Part shown: positions 54,725-64,000 of the stretch, in pieces | How positions within the stretch are numbered: position 1 is the first letter of the stretch | How the letters are laid out: the number at the start of each line of letters is the position of its first letter | Assembly: GCA_947627155.1 (NCBI GenBank) | Contig: CANQUX010000002.1 | Location: 62,001 to 126,000, forward strand | Source of the DNA: an uncultured Alphaproteobacteria bacterium | GTDB taxonomy: Bacteria > Pseudomonadota > Alphaproteobacteria > CAAHEQ01 > UBA3637 | Direction: 5' to 3' | DNA: 64,000 nt | Notes under the pieces: generated by a model | The model's database searches: none | The model's input: only the letters and a program-made list of their open reading frames with translations | What the model was told of the DNA's origin: nothing | Position numbers and translations under genes: made by a program

Positions 54725-56527
54725 TTATTCGTCGCCAATTTTTAAAGCTTGAATAAAGGCGCTTTGCGGAATTTCCACATTACCGAATTGCCGCATTTTT
54801 TTCTTGCCTTCTTTTTGCTTTTCCAACAGTTTGCGTTTCCGGGTGATATCACCGCCGTAACATTTTGCCGTCACATCTTTTCGAAAAGCGGCAATATCTT
54901 CGCGGGCAATGATTTTGCCGCCGATACTGGCTTGAATGGGAATTTTGAATTGATGACGGGGAATAAGCGTTTTTAAGCGTTCGCAAATTTGCCGCCCGCG
55001 TCTTTCCGACTGGGAACGATGCGCCAAAAATGCCAACGCATCAACCTGCTCGCCGTTCACCAAAATATTCACGCGCACCAAATCACTTTTTTCATAATCG
55101 GACACTTCATAATCGAAACTGGCATAGCCGCGAGAGATGGATTTCAGTCGATCATAAAAATCAAACACAATTTCATTCAGCGGTAAATGATAAACCGCCA
55201 TGGCGCGATTGCCGACATACGTTAAATCTTTTTGCACGCCGCGCCGTTCGGAACAGAGTTGTAAAATACTGCCCAAATAGTCATCGGGCGTTAAAACGGT
55301 TGCCTTGACCCAGGGTTCTTCAATAAATGCAATACTGCTCGGATCGGGCATATCGGCGGGATTATGCGTGATTATTTCCGTGCCGTTCGTTAAATGCACT
55401 TTATAGGCAACCGACGGCGCGGTGGTGATTAAATCCAGGTTAAATTCCCGACTTAACCGCTCTTGAATAATCTCCATGTGCAAAAGCCCTAAAAAGCCAC
55501 ATCGAAAGCCCTGCCCCAAGGCGGTGGATTTATCGGGTGTAAACTGAAAAGCGGCATCATTCAGCTGCAATTTTCCCAACGATTCTTTTAAGTTTTCATA
55601 ATCGCTCATATCCACGGGGAACAGGGAGCAAAACACAACGGATAAACTGGGCTTAAAGCCGGGAAGCGCGGTTTGCGTCGGATTTTTATCATCGGTAATG
55701 GTATCACCGACCCGCGTTTCACCGATGGATTTAATACCGCAAATAATAAATCCGAGTTCGCCCGCGGCCAGAGAATCGCAATCGGTCATTTTAGGCGTAA
55801 AAACACCCAACCGCTCAACTTTATAAACGGCTTTTGTTGCCATCATTCGAATGGACAAGCCTTTTTTCAAAACGCCGTCAATCACGCGCACCAACACAAT
55901 AATGCCCAAATACGCATCATACCACGAATCCACCAACATGGCTTTTAAAGGCGCCGCTTCATTGCCTTTCGGTGCCGGCAGCCGATGAACGATTGTTTCC
56001 AACACTTCGTCAATACCGATTCCCGTTTTTGCCGAAATCAGCGGTGCATCATGCGCATCAATGCCGATCACATCTTCAATTTGCGTTTTAACCCGATCGG
56101 GATCGGCCGCCGGCAAGTCAATTTTGTTAATCACCGGCACAATTTCATGATTGGCATCTAACGCTTTATAAACATTGGCCAGCGTTTGCGCTTCAACTCC
56201 TTGCGTTGCATCAACCACCAAGAGCGACCCTTCGCAAGCCGCCAAAGACCGGCTGACTTCATAACCGAAATCCACATGCCCCGGCGTATCAATTAAATTT
56301 AAAATATAAGTTTCGCCGTTTTGCGCCCGATAATTCAACCGCACGGTTTGCGCCTTAATGGTAATGCCACGTTCGCGTTCAATATCCATATTATCCAAAA
56401 GCTGCTCTTTCATTTCCCGATCGGAAACGGCACCGCATTTTTGAATAAGCCGATCCGCCAACGTGGATTTGCCGTGATCAATATGCGCCACAATGGAAAA
56501 ATTGCGAATATGCGATAAATCTGACAT
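54725..56527 (-). CDS. lepA: Elongation factor 4 (LepA)
   Basis: 600 residues, a translational GTPase that helps stalled or late-assembling ribosomes. G motifs: AHIDHGKST (G1), DTPGHVDF (G3) and NKIDLPAAD (G4). The C-terminus has the LepA-specific region with [20 protein letters not shown]. Full length and normal. Not linked to lepB here. Confidence 0.96.
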   Translation of the reverse strand: MSDLSHIRNFSIVAHIDHGKSTLADRLIQKCGAVSDREMKEQLLDNMDIERERGITIKAQTVRLNYRAQNGETYILNLIDTPGHVDFGYEVSRSLAACEGSLLVVDATQGVEAQTLANVYKALDANHEIVPVINKIDLPAADPDRVKTQIEDVIGIDAHDAPLISAKTGIGIDEVLETIVHRLPAPKGNEAAPLKAMLVDSWYDAYLGIIVLVRVIDGVLKKGLSIRMMATKAVYKVERLGVFTPKMTDCDSLAAGELGFIICGIKSIGETRVGDTITDDKNPTQTALPGFKPSLSVVFCSLFPVDMSDYENLKESLGKLQLNDAAFQFTPDKSTALGQGFRCGFLGLLHMEIIQERLSREFNLDLITTAPSVAYKVHLTNGTEIITHNPADMPDPSSIAFIEEPWVKATVLTPDDYLGSILQLCSERRGVQKDLTYVGNRAMAVYHLPLNEIVFDFYDRLKSISRGYASFDYEVSDYEKSDLVRVNILVNGEQVDALAFLAHRSQSERRGRQICERLKTLIPRHQFKIPIQASIGGKIIAREDIAAFRKDVTAKCYGGDITRKRKLLEKQKEGKKKMRQFGNVEIPQSAFIQALKIGDE

Positions 56528-56611
56528 TTATAATTCCTTTTTTAAAACCGATGAAGGCACTATACCCGAAACACGGTTAAAAATCAAGTTTTTTCGGGAT
56601 TTTCTTTTCAA

Positions 56612-57211
56612 TTAAAACACCAAATGCAATAAAATACCGAAAAGAGCGCCCGAAATCATAATTTGAATCATGGAAAGGCGCAATTTCAAGGCACTGAAAA
56701 AAGCAAGCAATGCAATAACCGTTTCAACGGGGTTAACGGCAAAACCTTGCAAAGAAGCCCCCGCGGTAATAAAGTCAACCAAGCGCCTCCACGGAACGGG
56801 TTGTGTAAAAACCGACATACCGGCAAACAACACAATCGCATAACAAATCATGGCAACGCCCGCATAGCGCACCCCTTTTAATATGCCTTGCATAAAAAGC
56901 GTTTTTTCCAATCGATCCAAAACGGTAATGGCGCAAAACGACAGGAAAACAGTGGGCAACACAAGCCCCAATGAGGCTGCCAAAGCCCCTATGATACCCC
57001 GCTGCGTAAAACCGATCCATGTGGCCGTGTTTAAACTGACGGCACCCGGCGTGATTTGCGATAAAACAAGTAAATTGCCGAATGCGTCTAATGAAAAAAC
57101 AGGATTTTCTTCCACGAAAGTTGTCATCAACAGCGGAATAATCATATAACCGCCACCGAACAAAACCACGCTGAATTTGGCAAACTGACAAAACAAAAAA
57201 AGACTACTCAT
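56612..57211 (-). CDS. Chromate transporter half, ChrA short-chain type (second subunit)
   Basis: 199 residues with about five hydrophobic segments. The N-terminus FAKFSVVLFGGGYMIIPLL matches the FxxG...GGGxxxxP signature of CHR-domain transporters, followed by LSQITPGAVSLNTATWIG. Paired short CHR proteins probably form a heterodimer. The substrate may be chromate or another oxyanion. The start overlaps the end of the first subunit by eight bases. Confidence 0.85.
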   Translation of the reverse strand: MSSLFLFCQFAKFSVVLFGGGYMIIPLLMTTFVEENPVFSLDAFGNLLVLSQITPGAVSLNTATWIGFTQRGIIGALAASLGLVLPTVFLSFCAITVLDRLEKTLFMQGILKGVRYAGVAMICYAIVLFAGMSVFTQPVPWRRLVDFITAGASLQGFAVNPVETVIALLAFFSALKLRLSMIQIMISGALFGILLHLVF

Positions 57212-57821
57212 GTTTTTTCTCCTTGAAGAAGAGCTTTTTTTGCTTCTTTAAAATTAAAAAGAATCCGACGGGCATGGAAAGCACAATCACATAAAGCGGA
57301 TATACGTTTGCCAACAGTAAAATCAGCAAAATTAAAATAATGAGCCCGTCCCAAACGGAATGAATAATCTCTTTTCCCAAGCGCCACGCCGTTATGGCAA
57401 AAACACCCGTTACTGCCGCCCGAATACCCGAAAAACCGCTTGTAATGTAAGGATTATTCGGACTTAAATCCGGAAAAAAATAAGCAATCGAACAAATAAT
57501 CAGCAAAGAGGGAATCATCACGCCGATTAAGGCCGCCACCGAGCCGATAAATCCCGCTATGCGTGAGCCGACATATAAAGACGCGTTCACGGCAATTAAC
57601 CCCGGCACGGTTTGCGTTAATATCACCATATCCAATATTTCTTTTTTATTGAGCCATTTATGTTTGCGCAAAAAAACTTCTTCAATCACGGGTAACATGG
57701 CCAATCCGCCACCTACCACGAATAAGGCAATTTTAAAAAAGGTATAGAATAAAACCCAACACCGAACAATCAGCTCTTTTTTTGTTATTTTTTCAGGTGT
57801 TGTTTGAAGCAATTTTCTCAT
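57204..57821 (-). CDS. Chromate transporter half, ChrA short-chain type (first subunit)
   Basis: 205 residues with the CHR signature FFKIALFVVGGGLAMLPVIE and LTQTVPGLIAVNASLYVG, with about five membrane segments. Its start overlaps the stop of the large repeat protein upstream by four bases, so the three genes form one unit. Function by family: oxyanion efflux, chromate or sulfate-like, untested here. Confidence 0.85.
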   Translation of the reverse strand: MRKLLQTTPEKITKKELIVRCWVLFYTFFKIALFVVGGGLAMLPVIEEVFLRKHKWLNKKEILDMVILTQTVPGLIAVNASLYVGSRIAGFIGSVAALIGVMIPSLLIICSIAYFFPDLSPNNPYITSGFSGIRAAVTGVFAITAWRLGKEIIHSVWDGLIILILLILLLANVYPLYVIVLSMPVGFFLILKKQKKLFFKEKKHE

Positions 57822-60064
57822 TTTTGAGACGATGCCGTTTCTTGCGCCGTTTTTTCACTTGCAGGTGCGGCTTTTTCTTCTTTCGCTTCTTTCGCTTCTT
57901 TCGCCTCTTCCGCCTTCACCGGCTCTTGAACCGCTTCGGCTTTCGGGGCTTCTTGTGCGGCTTTTTCATTTGCGGGCGCAGCTTTTTCTTCTTTCGCCTC
58001 TTCCGCCTTCACCGGCTCTTGAACCGCTTCGGCTTTCAAGGTTTCTTGTGCGGCTTTTTCATTTGCGGGCGCGACCTTTTCTTCTTTCGTCTCTTCCGCT
58101 TTCACCGGCTCTTGAACCGTTTCAGCTTTCGGGGCTTCTTCTTTTTTGGTTGTTTTTAACAGCTCATCCGTTTTGAATTCCATTTCCAAAACAAGTTGTC
58201 CGTTTTCATCAAAAATTTGAGCAATTCCGTCTTTTTTACCCTCTTTAAAGTGCGCAATACTTCGTAAAACACCGTTTTCAAAATAGGTTCGACTCTCACC
58301 GTTCAACAAATTATTGAGATATTCATCTTCGCTTTGTAACTTGCCATTCGCATGATAAATACGTTGTTTTCCCTGCATTTGTCCGTTTACATACGCCGCA
58401 TCGATATGAATTTTACCGTCGGGATAATATTGTTTAAACTCCCCGTCCGGCACATTATTCTTTAAAATGGTTCTGGAATTCAGCTGTCCGTTTTCATAAT
58501 AGGTGGCAAATTCGCCGTTTTGCTCCCCGTTTTGATAAAGCGCCGTTGTTTGCACCTGCCCGTTTTGATAATAAGCAATAAAGGGGCCGCTTTGCACACC
58601 GTTTTCAAATGTTTTTTCAACCGCCAGCTGACCGTTTTCATAATATTCCTGTGATTTTCCCACCGGTTGTCCGGCACGCATAACCACATGCGATTGCAAA
58701 TTACCGTCGGAAAAATAAGTATTCATTTCGCCGTCGGGCAAATCGTTTTTATAATGCAAATCCATTTTAATTTGCCCGTTTTGATAATAAGATTTCGCGG
58801 TACCTTCCTGTTTACCGGCTTTGAAATAAACCTCGTTTTCCAAACGACCGTCGGGATAATAAGATTTACTCACACCGTCAATTAAATCGGCTTTATAGGT
58901 TTCTTCCTGCTGCAAGGCACCGAAATCATAATACGACTTGGAAACACCTTCTTTAAAGCCGTCTTTATAATGTTCTTCTGATTGTAATTGTCCGTTTTCA
59001 TAATAAGTTTTAACAAGGCCTTCCGGCCCTTGCGGTTTAAATAACCCCTCGCCTTTGAGCTTGCCGTTCGGATAATATTCTTTCACCTCACCGTTTAATT
59101 CGCCGTTTGTAAAATAACGAATAAGCAACAGCTGCCCGTTTTCGGCAAAAGCTTTATCCGTTCCGTCTTTCAAACCGTTTTTGTAATTCGTTTCAAAGTG
59201 CACTTGTCCCGAAGGATAATAAATGCGCGAAACCCCCTCGGGTTTTCCCAATTTAAAAGTTGTTTCGTTTAACAATTTACCGGTATCATAATAGGAAACG
59301 GCTTTATCAATCAAAAGCCCCTGATAATACATTTCAATGGTTTGAATTTGCCCGTTTTCATAATAGGTACGACTCTCACCGTGCGGCAATCCGTTAAAGA
59401 AATGCGTTCTTGCCAACAGTTTGCCTTCTTTTGTTTTTTCCTGCACAATACCCGTGAGCGGCATTTTACCGTTTTTCACATAAAAAATACCGTTATTAAA
59501 GAAAATTTCATCTTTGGTAAAAGTGGGCAGTTTCATTTTTTTATCCGCAGAGGCCACGGGTTGCATACCGCCGTCGGCTTGCGGACTGATATTCACAACC
59601 GGCTTAAAACCCGTCGGCTCATTTTGAGCAATATCCTGCACGGGTGCCGTCTGTGCCGATTTCGGTGCACCTGTCGGCGCCGGTTTGACCAATGGTGCCG
59701 TTTGCAAAACAGGAGCTAACCGAACTGCCGGCGATGGTGACACAACCGCAGCAGCTTGCCCTGCTTTTAAAGGCGCATCGGGTGTTTTCATGGCCGATAT
59801 AGGAATAACGGTACCATTTGCAGTGGGCATAACCATTTGAGTCGGTGCCTGAATTTGATGAACGGGAATGGCATTCCCCGCAGCGGGAACCTGCCCGATA
59901 ACAGAAGCTGATAAAGATCCGGATGAAAGCGGACGAACGGCCCGAGTCGGCTGAATATTTGCTGCTTCCCGTAACGCCGCCGCATTACTGACAACCTGTG
60001 CTTCAACGGAGGCCGTACTTAAAAGCAACCCGCTCATCAAAGCTATATTGAAAACTTTATTCAT
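57818..60064 (-). CDS. Exported YwqK/MORN-like repeat protein
   Basis: 748 residues. Signal peptide (residues 1-22, MSGLLLSTASVEAQ). A proline/alanine-rich segment follows (about 25-165). Then come about 18 tandem repeats of about 23 residues with the YwqK/MORN-type core YYENGQL...(F/Y)KNGxxxG (about 190-625). The C-terminus carries about three copies of a Lys/Glu/Ala-rich 30-residue unit (EPVKAEEAKEEKAAPANEKA). MORN-like repeats bind lipids or proteins and often occur in antitoxin-like or surface proteins. The four-base overlap with the chromate-transporter genes means cotranscription; a functional link is not clear. Confidence 0.83.
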   Translation of the reverse strand: MNKVFNIALMSGLLLSTASVEAQVVSNAAALREAANIQPTRAVRPLSSGSLSASVIGQVPAAGNAIPVHQIQAPTQMVMPTANGTVIPISAMKTPDAPLKAGQAAAVVSPSPAVRLAPVLQTAPLVKPAPTGAPKSAQTAPVQDIAQNEPTGFKPVVNISPQADGGMQPVASADKKMKLPTFTKDEIFFNNGIFYVKNGKMPLTGIVQEKTKEGKLLARTHFFNGLPHGESRTYYENGQIQTIEMYYQGLLIDKAVSYYDTGKLLNETTFKLGKPEGVSRIYYPSGQVHFETNYKNGLKDGTDKAFAENGQLLLIRYFTNGELNGEVKEYYPNGKLKGEGLFKPQGPEGLVKTYYENGQLQSEEHYKDGFKEGVSKSYYDFGALQQEETYKADLIDGVSKSYYPDGRLENEVYFKAGKQEGTAKSYYQNGQIKMDLHYKNDLPDGEMNTYFSDGNLQSHVVMRAGQPVGKSQEYYENGQLAVEKTFENGVQSGPFIAYYQNGQVQTTALYQNGEQNGEFATYYENGQLNSRTILKNNVPDGEFKQYYPDGKIHIDAAYVNGQMQGKQRIYHANGKLQSEDEYLNNLLNGESRTYFENGVLRSIAHFKEGKKDGIAQIFDENGQLVLEMEFKTDELLKTTKKEEAPKAETVQEPVKAEETKEEKVAPANEKAAQETLKAEAVQEPVKAEEAKEEKAAPANEKAAQEAPKAEAVQEPVKAEEAKEAKEAKEEKAAPASEKTAQETASSQK

Positions 60065-60167
60065 AAAAACTCCTTTTATAAAATTGTTATTAAAATAGCA
60101 GATTACACAATTAAAATCAATCTTTTTTATGCCATTTTAAAATATTTTGTCATTTGATGAATCTTTC

Positions 60168-60196
60168 TTGACAGAAAACAAGGCTTTTGATATCTT
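60168..60196 (+). promoter_or_regulatory. Predicted promoter of the gene at 60218
   Basis: TTGACA, exactly 17 bases, then TATCTT. Confidence 0.6.
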
Positions 60197-60217
60197 GAAA
60201 CAAGAAGGAATTTTTTA

Positions 60218-60778
60218 ATGAAATATTTTGTTTTTTTGATTCTTTTAATCGGCTACGGAGCTCTTTTCTACGTTTTTTATTCCCTTTATTCGCTGTTGAA
60301 AGGGCGATTTGGCGTTTTTGCGCCTTATGTGCCGAGTGTGGGAAAATCTAAAAAGAATATGCTTGATTTAGCACGCGCGGAACTCCTTCAAGCCGAAAAA
60401 CAAATGACGGTTATTGATTTGGGTAGCGGCAGCGGATCATTGTTGCTTCCTTTGGCAAAAGAATTTCCCAATCATCGTTTCATCGGCATAGAATATGATT
60501 GGATTTTAATTCTGGTTTCTTTGTTTCGATCGCGGAAATTAAAAAACATAGAATGGCATAAGCAAAACTTTATGAATTATTCCTGTGAAAAGGCCGATAT
60601 TGTTTTTTGTTACCTGTTAAAAACAATGCAGGAACGCGTGGGGCTGAAACTTTCCCGTGAAATCAGCGATTCCTGCGTTGTTATTACGGAGCTTTATCCC
60701 GTTAATCATTTACGCCTTGTCAAAACCATAAAGCCGGCACTGAATTTGGGTATTCCGGTTTATAAAATGCGCAAGTAA
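60218..60778 (+). CDS. SAM-dependent methyltransferase-like protein with membrane anchor
   Basis: 186 residues. One N-terminal membrane segment (2-25) is followed by a class I methyltransferase fold. The cofactor motif I is VIDLGSGSGSLLLPLA (near residue 65), then FIGIEYDW and IEWHKQNFMNY. The fold appears short at its C-terminus. Target unknown; a lipid or membrane protein is possible given the anchor. AGAAGGAAT lies before the ATG. It ends close to the convergent repressor gene. Confidence 0.75.
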   Translation: MKYFVFLILLIGYGALFYVFYSLYSLLKGRFGVFAPYVPSVGKSKKNMLDLARAELLQAEKQMTVIDLGSGSGSLLLPLAKEFPNHRFIGIEYDWILILVSLFRSRKLKNIEWHKQNFMNYSCEKADIVFCYLLKTMQERVGLKLSREISDSCVVITELYPVNHLRLVKTIKPALNLGIPVYKMRK

Positions 60779-60782
60779 ACCG

Positions 60783-61070
60783 TTAATTTTCAAAGCGTGA
60801 AAATAATTCGTAAACTTCTTTTAAAGCCTTTTCACGTTCTTTTTCATTACCAAACGAACGACAGACCGATTCTTTTAAATACATATTCAACAAATTGCTT
60901 TCAATGGCTTTAACGGCACCGCGCACGGAACGCAGTTGCGTTAAAATATCCGTACAGGCACGTCCTGTTTCCAGCATTCTTTTGACACCTTCGATTTGTC
61001 CGATAATCCGATTTAATTTCGGTAATTGCGACAGCGGATTTGTCTCTTTTTGTTTCAATAGTATTTTCAT
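60783..61070 (-). CDS. CsoR/RcnR-family metal- or formaldehyde-sensing repressor
   Basis: 95 residues, all-helical repressor of the CsoR/RcnR/FrmR family (DUF156): LNRIIGQIEGVKRMLE, CTDILTQLRSVRGAV. The first sensor Cys is Cys39. At the usual second-helix position for His and Cys the sequence reads MYLKESVC. So Tyr and Ser replace the common ligands, with a Cys at 70. This suggests a different sensing chemistry or a degenerate regulator. It has its own promoter and may repress itself; no adjacent target is obvious. Confidence 0.85.
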   Translation of the reverse strand: MKILLKQKETNPLSQLPKLNRIIGQIEGVKRMLETGRACTDILTQLRSVRGAVKAIESNLLNMYLKESVCRSFGNEKEREKALKEVYELFSRFEN

Positions 61071-61119
61071 TGTATTATTTCCTTTTGTTACCCTTCAATC
61101 CCATTGATTGAACACACTT

Positions 61120-61148
61120 ATCATAAAAAAATAAAATGTTTTTGTCAA
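61120..61148 (-). promoter_or_regulatory. Predicted promoter of the CsoR-like gene
   Basis: TTGACA, exactly 17 bases, then TATGAT on the minus strand. Confidence 0.65.
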
Positions 61149-61272
61149 CAAAAAACGATAATATTTTTCAAAAAAAGAGAAAAAATGTGTTATTTCTTAT
61201 ATAAAATAATTATTTTTCATAATATTATAACAAATAATAATTTATTAACAAAATATTGAGAATTTTTATTTT

Positions 61273-62208
61273 TCATTTTTTTAAGGCATTAAAAGTATGA
61301 TTTTTCAGGAAATAAATACCCAAATAAATCAACGCCAAAAGAAACGGCAGAAAAAAATAAACGGCCCGATACACGAACAAACTGGCCAAAACAGCGCCCT
61401 TTTCCGCCATAGCATGCGGAAAAAGCAATAAAAACAATGAAGTAAACACACCCAATCCGCCCGGCACTTGCGACACCAATGCCGTTATTTGCGCAATGGT
61501 ATAAACAATAAAAACCGGTAAAAAGGGCGTTTCAAGATGATAGCGCAAAACGGAATAAAAAACAACCGATACCAAAAAGTTATCGGCAAAACCCACCAAC
61601 AATTGTAATCCCGTTAATCTTTTTGACGGAGCTTTTAAGGTGACACCGCCAATGCGAACGCTTCGTTTTGACTTGATGACCCAAAACCAATAACCCAAAA
61701 AAGCACAAACGATGAGAATTGAAACACCGTAATATGTTTCCAAATGCGATTTATCGGTTAAATCGGGCGTAAACGGCGTTAAAAGCGTGGCAATCACATA
61801 AATCAACCCCATCCCCATAAAAATCGTTAATGTTTCAAAGGCAATCAGCAGTAAAATTTGCGCACGGGGAACGCCGAGCGGCGTATAAAACAAATATCGA
61901 ACGGCACCGCCCGAAATAAAGGCATGTCCGACCGTATTACTGACGGCAAACCCGACGGCTGATGTTTTAAAAACCGTTCGAAACGGCAGTTTATATCGAA
62001 TATAATCCAATGCCAACACATCATAACACGCCAATGCAATAAAATCAGCAACAACAAATAAGCAGGCAATTAACAACACCCAAAGCGGCGTTGAACTCAT
62101 TAACTGCCATACTTTTTCCCATCCCGCTTTTTCCACCTCTTTGATAATCAACCAAAGAGCCAAACCGAAAAAGAAAAAACTGATAAATTGAATGATCCGA
62201 TTGAACAT
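61273..62208 (-). CDS. UPF0104/LPG_synthase_TM flippase-like membrane protein
   Basis: 311 residues with about eight membrane segments and the family motifs TVGHAFISGGAVRY and VSQVPGGLGVFTSLFLLLFP. These are as in the membrane half of MprF and in YbhN. Such proteins move or protect lipids; the substrate is unknown. The N-terminal synthase domain of MprF is absent. It starts at 62208, with no overlap with neighbours. Confidence 0.82.
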   Translation of the reverse strand: MFNRIIQFISFFFFGLALWLIIKEVEKAGWEKVWQLMSSTPLWVLLIACLFVVADFIALACYDVLALDYIRYKLPFRTVFKTSAVGFAVSNTVGHAFISGGAVRYLFYTPLGVPRAQILLLIAFETLTIFMGMGLIYVIATLLTPFTPDLTDKSHLETYYGVSILIVCAFLGYWFWVIKSKRSVRIGGVTLKAPSKRLTGLQLLVGFADNFLVSVVFYSVLRYHLETPFLPVFIVYTIAQITALVSQVPGGLGVFTSLFLLLFPHAMAEKGAVLASLFVYRAVYFFLPFLLALIYLGIYFLKNHTFNALKK

Positions 62209-62225
62209 TAAAATAAATCCGATAA

Positions 62226-62260
62226 AAAAACGGCGGATTCTGTTTTTATCCGCCGTTTTA
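62226..62260. terminator. Terminator between the porin and the flippase-like gene
   Basis: A perfect 11-base-pair stem AAACGGCGGAT / ATCCGCCGTTT with T-rich right flank and A-rich left flank. Confidence 0.85.
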
Positions 62261-62264
62261 TTTT

Positions 62265-64000
62265 CTAGAACATCATTGTTGCGCGAATGGAAGCAACCGT
62301 TGCCGTATTTGATTTTTGATTCAAGCCGGGATTAATGTAAAACTGCACATCGGGCGTGATCGTCATAAACGAGCTGATGCCCCACGCCCAATAAGCCTCC
62401 AACATATTTTCAACCGAGCGCGAGCCTTCACCGTTTACGCCTTTATCCAATTTGTTCACGGCACCGGCAAAACCGATTTGATCCAACGCGTTTCGATTCA
62501 ACGGGTTATTATAGACACCCCCCAGCACATACGATTGACTGATACCGTTCACACCTTTATTCACACCGTTGGCACGCATAAACAAAGCTAATTTTTTACC
62601 CATATTTTGTTGTGCATTCACGCTCCATCCGCGTGTTTTTTCCGGTTGTTCCTCAACGGACGGCTGATTATAGAGCAATACACTGATGATTGCCTGTCCC
62701 AATTTATTTTTCGGGTTAATCGTTCCGCTGACAAACGAGGTAAACTTTTTGCCCCAATGATTTGTGGAAATATTATTTCCGTCAATATTATGTGCATCTT
62801 GTCCGCCGGCGGATATACTCCAAAACGGATCGGGCGATATGGTTAAATAACCGCCTAAACTTGCCGACGGATAGGTGCTTGAAGCATTTTGCGAAAACGA
62901 TTCGTTGACAAAGTTAATTTGTTGGTTCGAATCGTAAGTCGTTCCGTCAAAATTATACATCGGAAACTGTCCGAGCGTTACGCTGAGCCAATTTAATTTG
63001 CCGGGCATTTGATGCGTATAACTTAATTCATAGAAATAGTTTGCTTTTGTCGTATAATCGTTTAAAGGCGTTACCACCCCGATATTACTGCCGAGTTCGG
63101 CACCGTTACCGTTCCAATACCGCACCATTTCATATGCCAAATTGGCCGAACCGCTGCCCCATGTATCCGATTGAAACATATCCCATGTGGCGGCACCGTA
63201 ATATTGCGTTTGCCACGGGGTAATATGTCCCGAGGGTGCGCCGCGTTGCCCCATTAAAGAAACATCTAACGTATAGGATAAACCTGTCTCTTTCAATAAT
63301 TCGTTTTTCGCTTGTGCATAAGCATTGGCCCAACTGTTCACATCTTTATCGGCACGGCTTAAAAAAGAAGGACTCGTTTCCTTTCTGCCGCGCGCCGTTT
63401 TACCGTGTACAATCGGTACCGGATGTGTTGTTTCATCGGTGCTTAATGCCGACACATCGCCACCGTTTCTGCCTTTCATGTTATTCCAAAGTGACATCGG
63501 CTTTCCGGTATCTTTCACAACAGGCTTTACAGGTTGTTTTTGCGCAGGTATTTTAGCGGAATGCGCCTTTACACCGTGTGTTTTTTGTATGGCCTCTTTA
63601 TGCAGGCGCGATGCCTTTTCTTCATTGGTTTCCGTCATATTTTGCCACTTTTCTTTGGTTCCTTCTTTCACGTCTTGCCACTTTTCTTTGGTTCCTTCTT
63701 TCACGTCTTGCCATGTTTCTTTGGTTCCTTCCTTAACATCTTCCCATTTTTCGGATGAGGCATCTTTCACATCCTCCCACTTATCAGCCGTTGCATCTTT
63801 CACATCGCTCCATTTTTCAGCCGTTGCATCTTTCACGTCACTCCACTTTTCGGCGGTAACATCTTTTGTTTTTTGCCAAGTATCGGAGGCTTTTTCGGAA
63901 AGTGATTTTTGCTTTTGAATACTTAATTGCTCTCTTTTCACGGCGCGATCCCGCACCAACTGTTTTTGCGTGCGATTCAATTTTTCGGCTTTGGGACTTT
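62265..64000 (-). CDS. OprB-like carbohydrate porin with long helical N-terminal extension, 5' end outside the window
   Basis: At least 578 residues; the frame is still open at the window edge and no signal peptide is in view, so the true start lies beyond 64000. Residues about 25-125 (counting from 63980) hold some eight 11-residue units of the type WxDVKxxTxEK, predicted to form an amphipathic helix. A linker follows, and then an OprB-like beta barrel (about 210-571; GAPSGHITPWQTQYYGAATWDM... to YINPGLN). It ends in Phe, as outer-membrane proteins do. It probably admits sugars. The long repeats may cross the periplasm or coil with other chains, similar to S-layer or periplasmic linker regions in other porins. 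Confidence 0.8.
   Translation of the reverse strand, partial: SPKAEKLNRTQKQLVRDRAVKREQLSIQKQKSLSEKASDTWQKTKDVTAEKWSDVKDATAEKWSDVKDATADKWEDVKDASSEKWEDVKEGTKETWQDVKEGTKEKWQDVKEGTKEKWQNMTETNEEKASRLHKEAIQKTHGVKAHSAKIPAQKQPVKPVVKDTGKPMSLWNNMKGRNGGDVSALSTDETTHPVPIVHGKTARGRKETSPSFLSRADKDVNSWANAYAQAKNELLKETGLSYTLDVSLMGQRGAPSGHITPWQTQYYGAATWDMFQSDTWGSGSANLAYEMVRYWNGNGAELGSNIGVVTPLNDYTTKANYFYELSYTHQMPGKLNWLSVTLGQFPMYNFDGTTYDSNQQINFVNESFSQNASSTYPSASLGGYLTISPDPFWSISAGGQDAHNIDGNNISTNHWGKKFTSFVSGTINPKNKLGQAIISVLLYNQPSVEEQPEKTRGWSVNAQQNMGKKLALFMRANGVNKGVNGISQSYVLGGVYNNPLNRNALDQIGFAGAVNKLDKGVNGEGSRSVENMLEAYWAWGISSFMTITPDVQFYINPGLNQKSNTATVASIRATMMF

Overview
The window reads as chromosomal DNA of an AT-rich, Gram-negative alphaproteobacterium, probably host-associated and uncultured. 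Evidence: fabG-acpP-fabF-mltG, rpmI-rplT, rplM-rpsI and ffh-rpsP-rimM-trmD-rplS gene orders, lipid A/Kdo synthesis (kdsB), an OprB-like porin, and an unusually large set of ankyrin-repeat proteins and pilin-like cysteine-rich surface proteins. The resemblance of the latter to proteins of uncultured gut Alphaproteobacteria is from memory and was not searched.

Layout. 1-5.1 kb: mnmG (partial), mltG, fabF, acpP, fabG, and a rhodanese/DUF2892 membrane protein. 5.3-8.4 kb: accessory genes (two ankyrin proteins, an internally duplicated unknown, a YjbR protein). 8.4-18.7 kb: phosphatase, cyclophilin, gyrA, ssb, two ankyrin proteins, rplT/rpmI, slyX, a glycosyltransferase and small membrane or lipoprotein genes. 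18.8-30.4 kb: a surface/accessory region with two pilin-like proteins ending in C-type-lectin-like domains, an apparent structured RNA gene, an ART-fold protein, two very large unknown proteins and a decayed reverse transcriptase. 30.5-37.3 kb: a one-direction array of ankyrin-repeat genes. 37.3-45 kb: tRNA-Thr(GGT) with tandem repeats made partly from its 3' end, then three closely related pilin-like genes with different C-terminal domains, interrupted by rplM-rpsI. 45-64 kb: mostly housekeeping (dCMP deaminase, htpX/lemA, ppa, kdsB, pyrB, ffh to rplS, lepA), a split chromate transporter, a long YwqK/MORN-like repeat protein, a methyltransferase, a CsoR-like repressor, a flippase-like membrane protein and an OprB-type porin running off the end.

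The most interesting signal is at 18.8-30.4 kb. Two otherwise different pilin-anchored lectin-fold proteins share their last codons and about 50 bp of 3' flank. In both, the codons just before this shared block end almost uniformly in C and differ mainly at positions reachable from AAC. A fragment resembling the C-terminus of a diversity-generating-retroelement reverse transcriptase lies just downstream of one of them. I read this as a (partly decayed) DGR acting on type IV pilin-like adhesins; no template repeat was found in the window. All five pilin-like genes also share an inverted-repeat promoter module, so they probably form one regulon of exchangeable surface heads on a common anchor.
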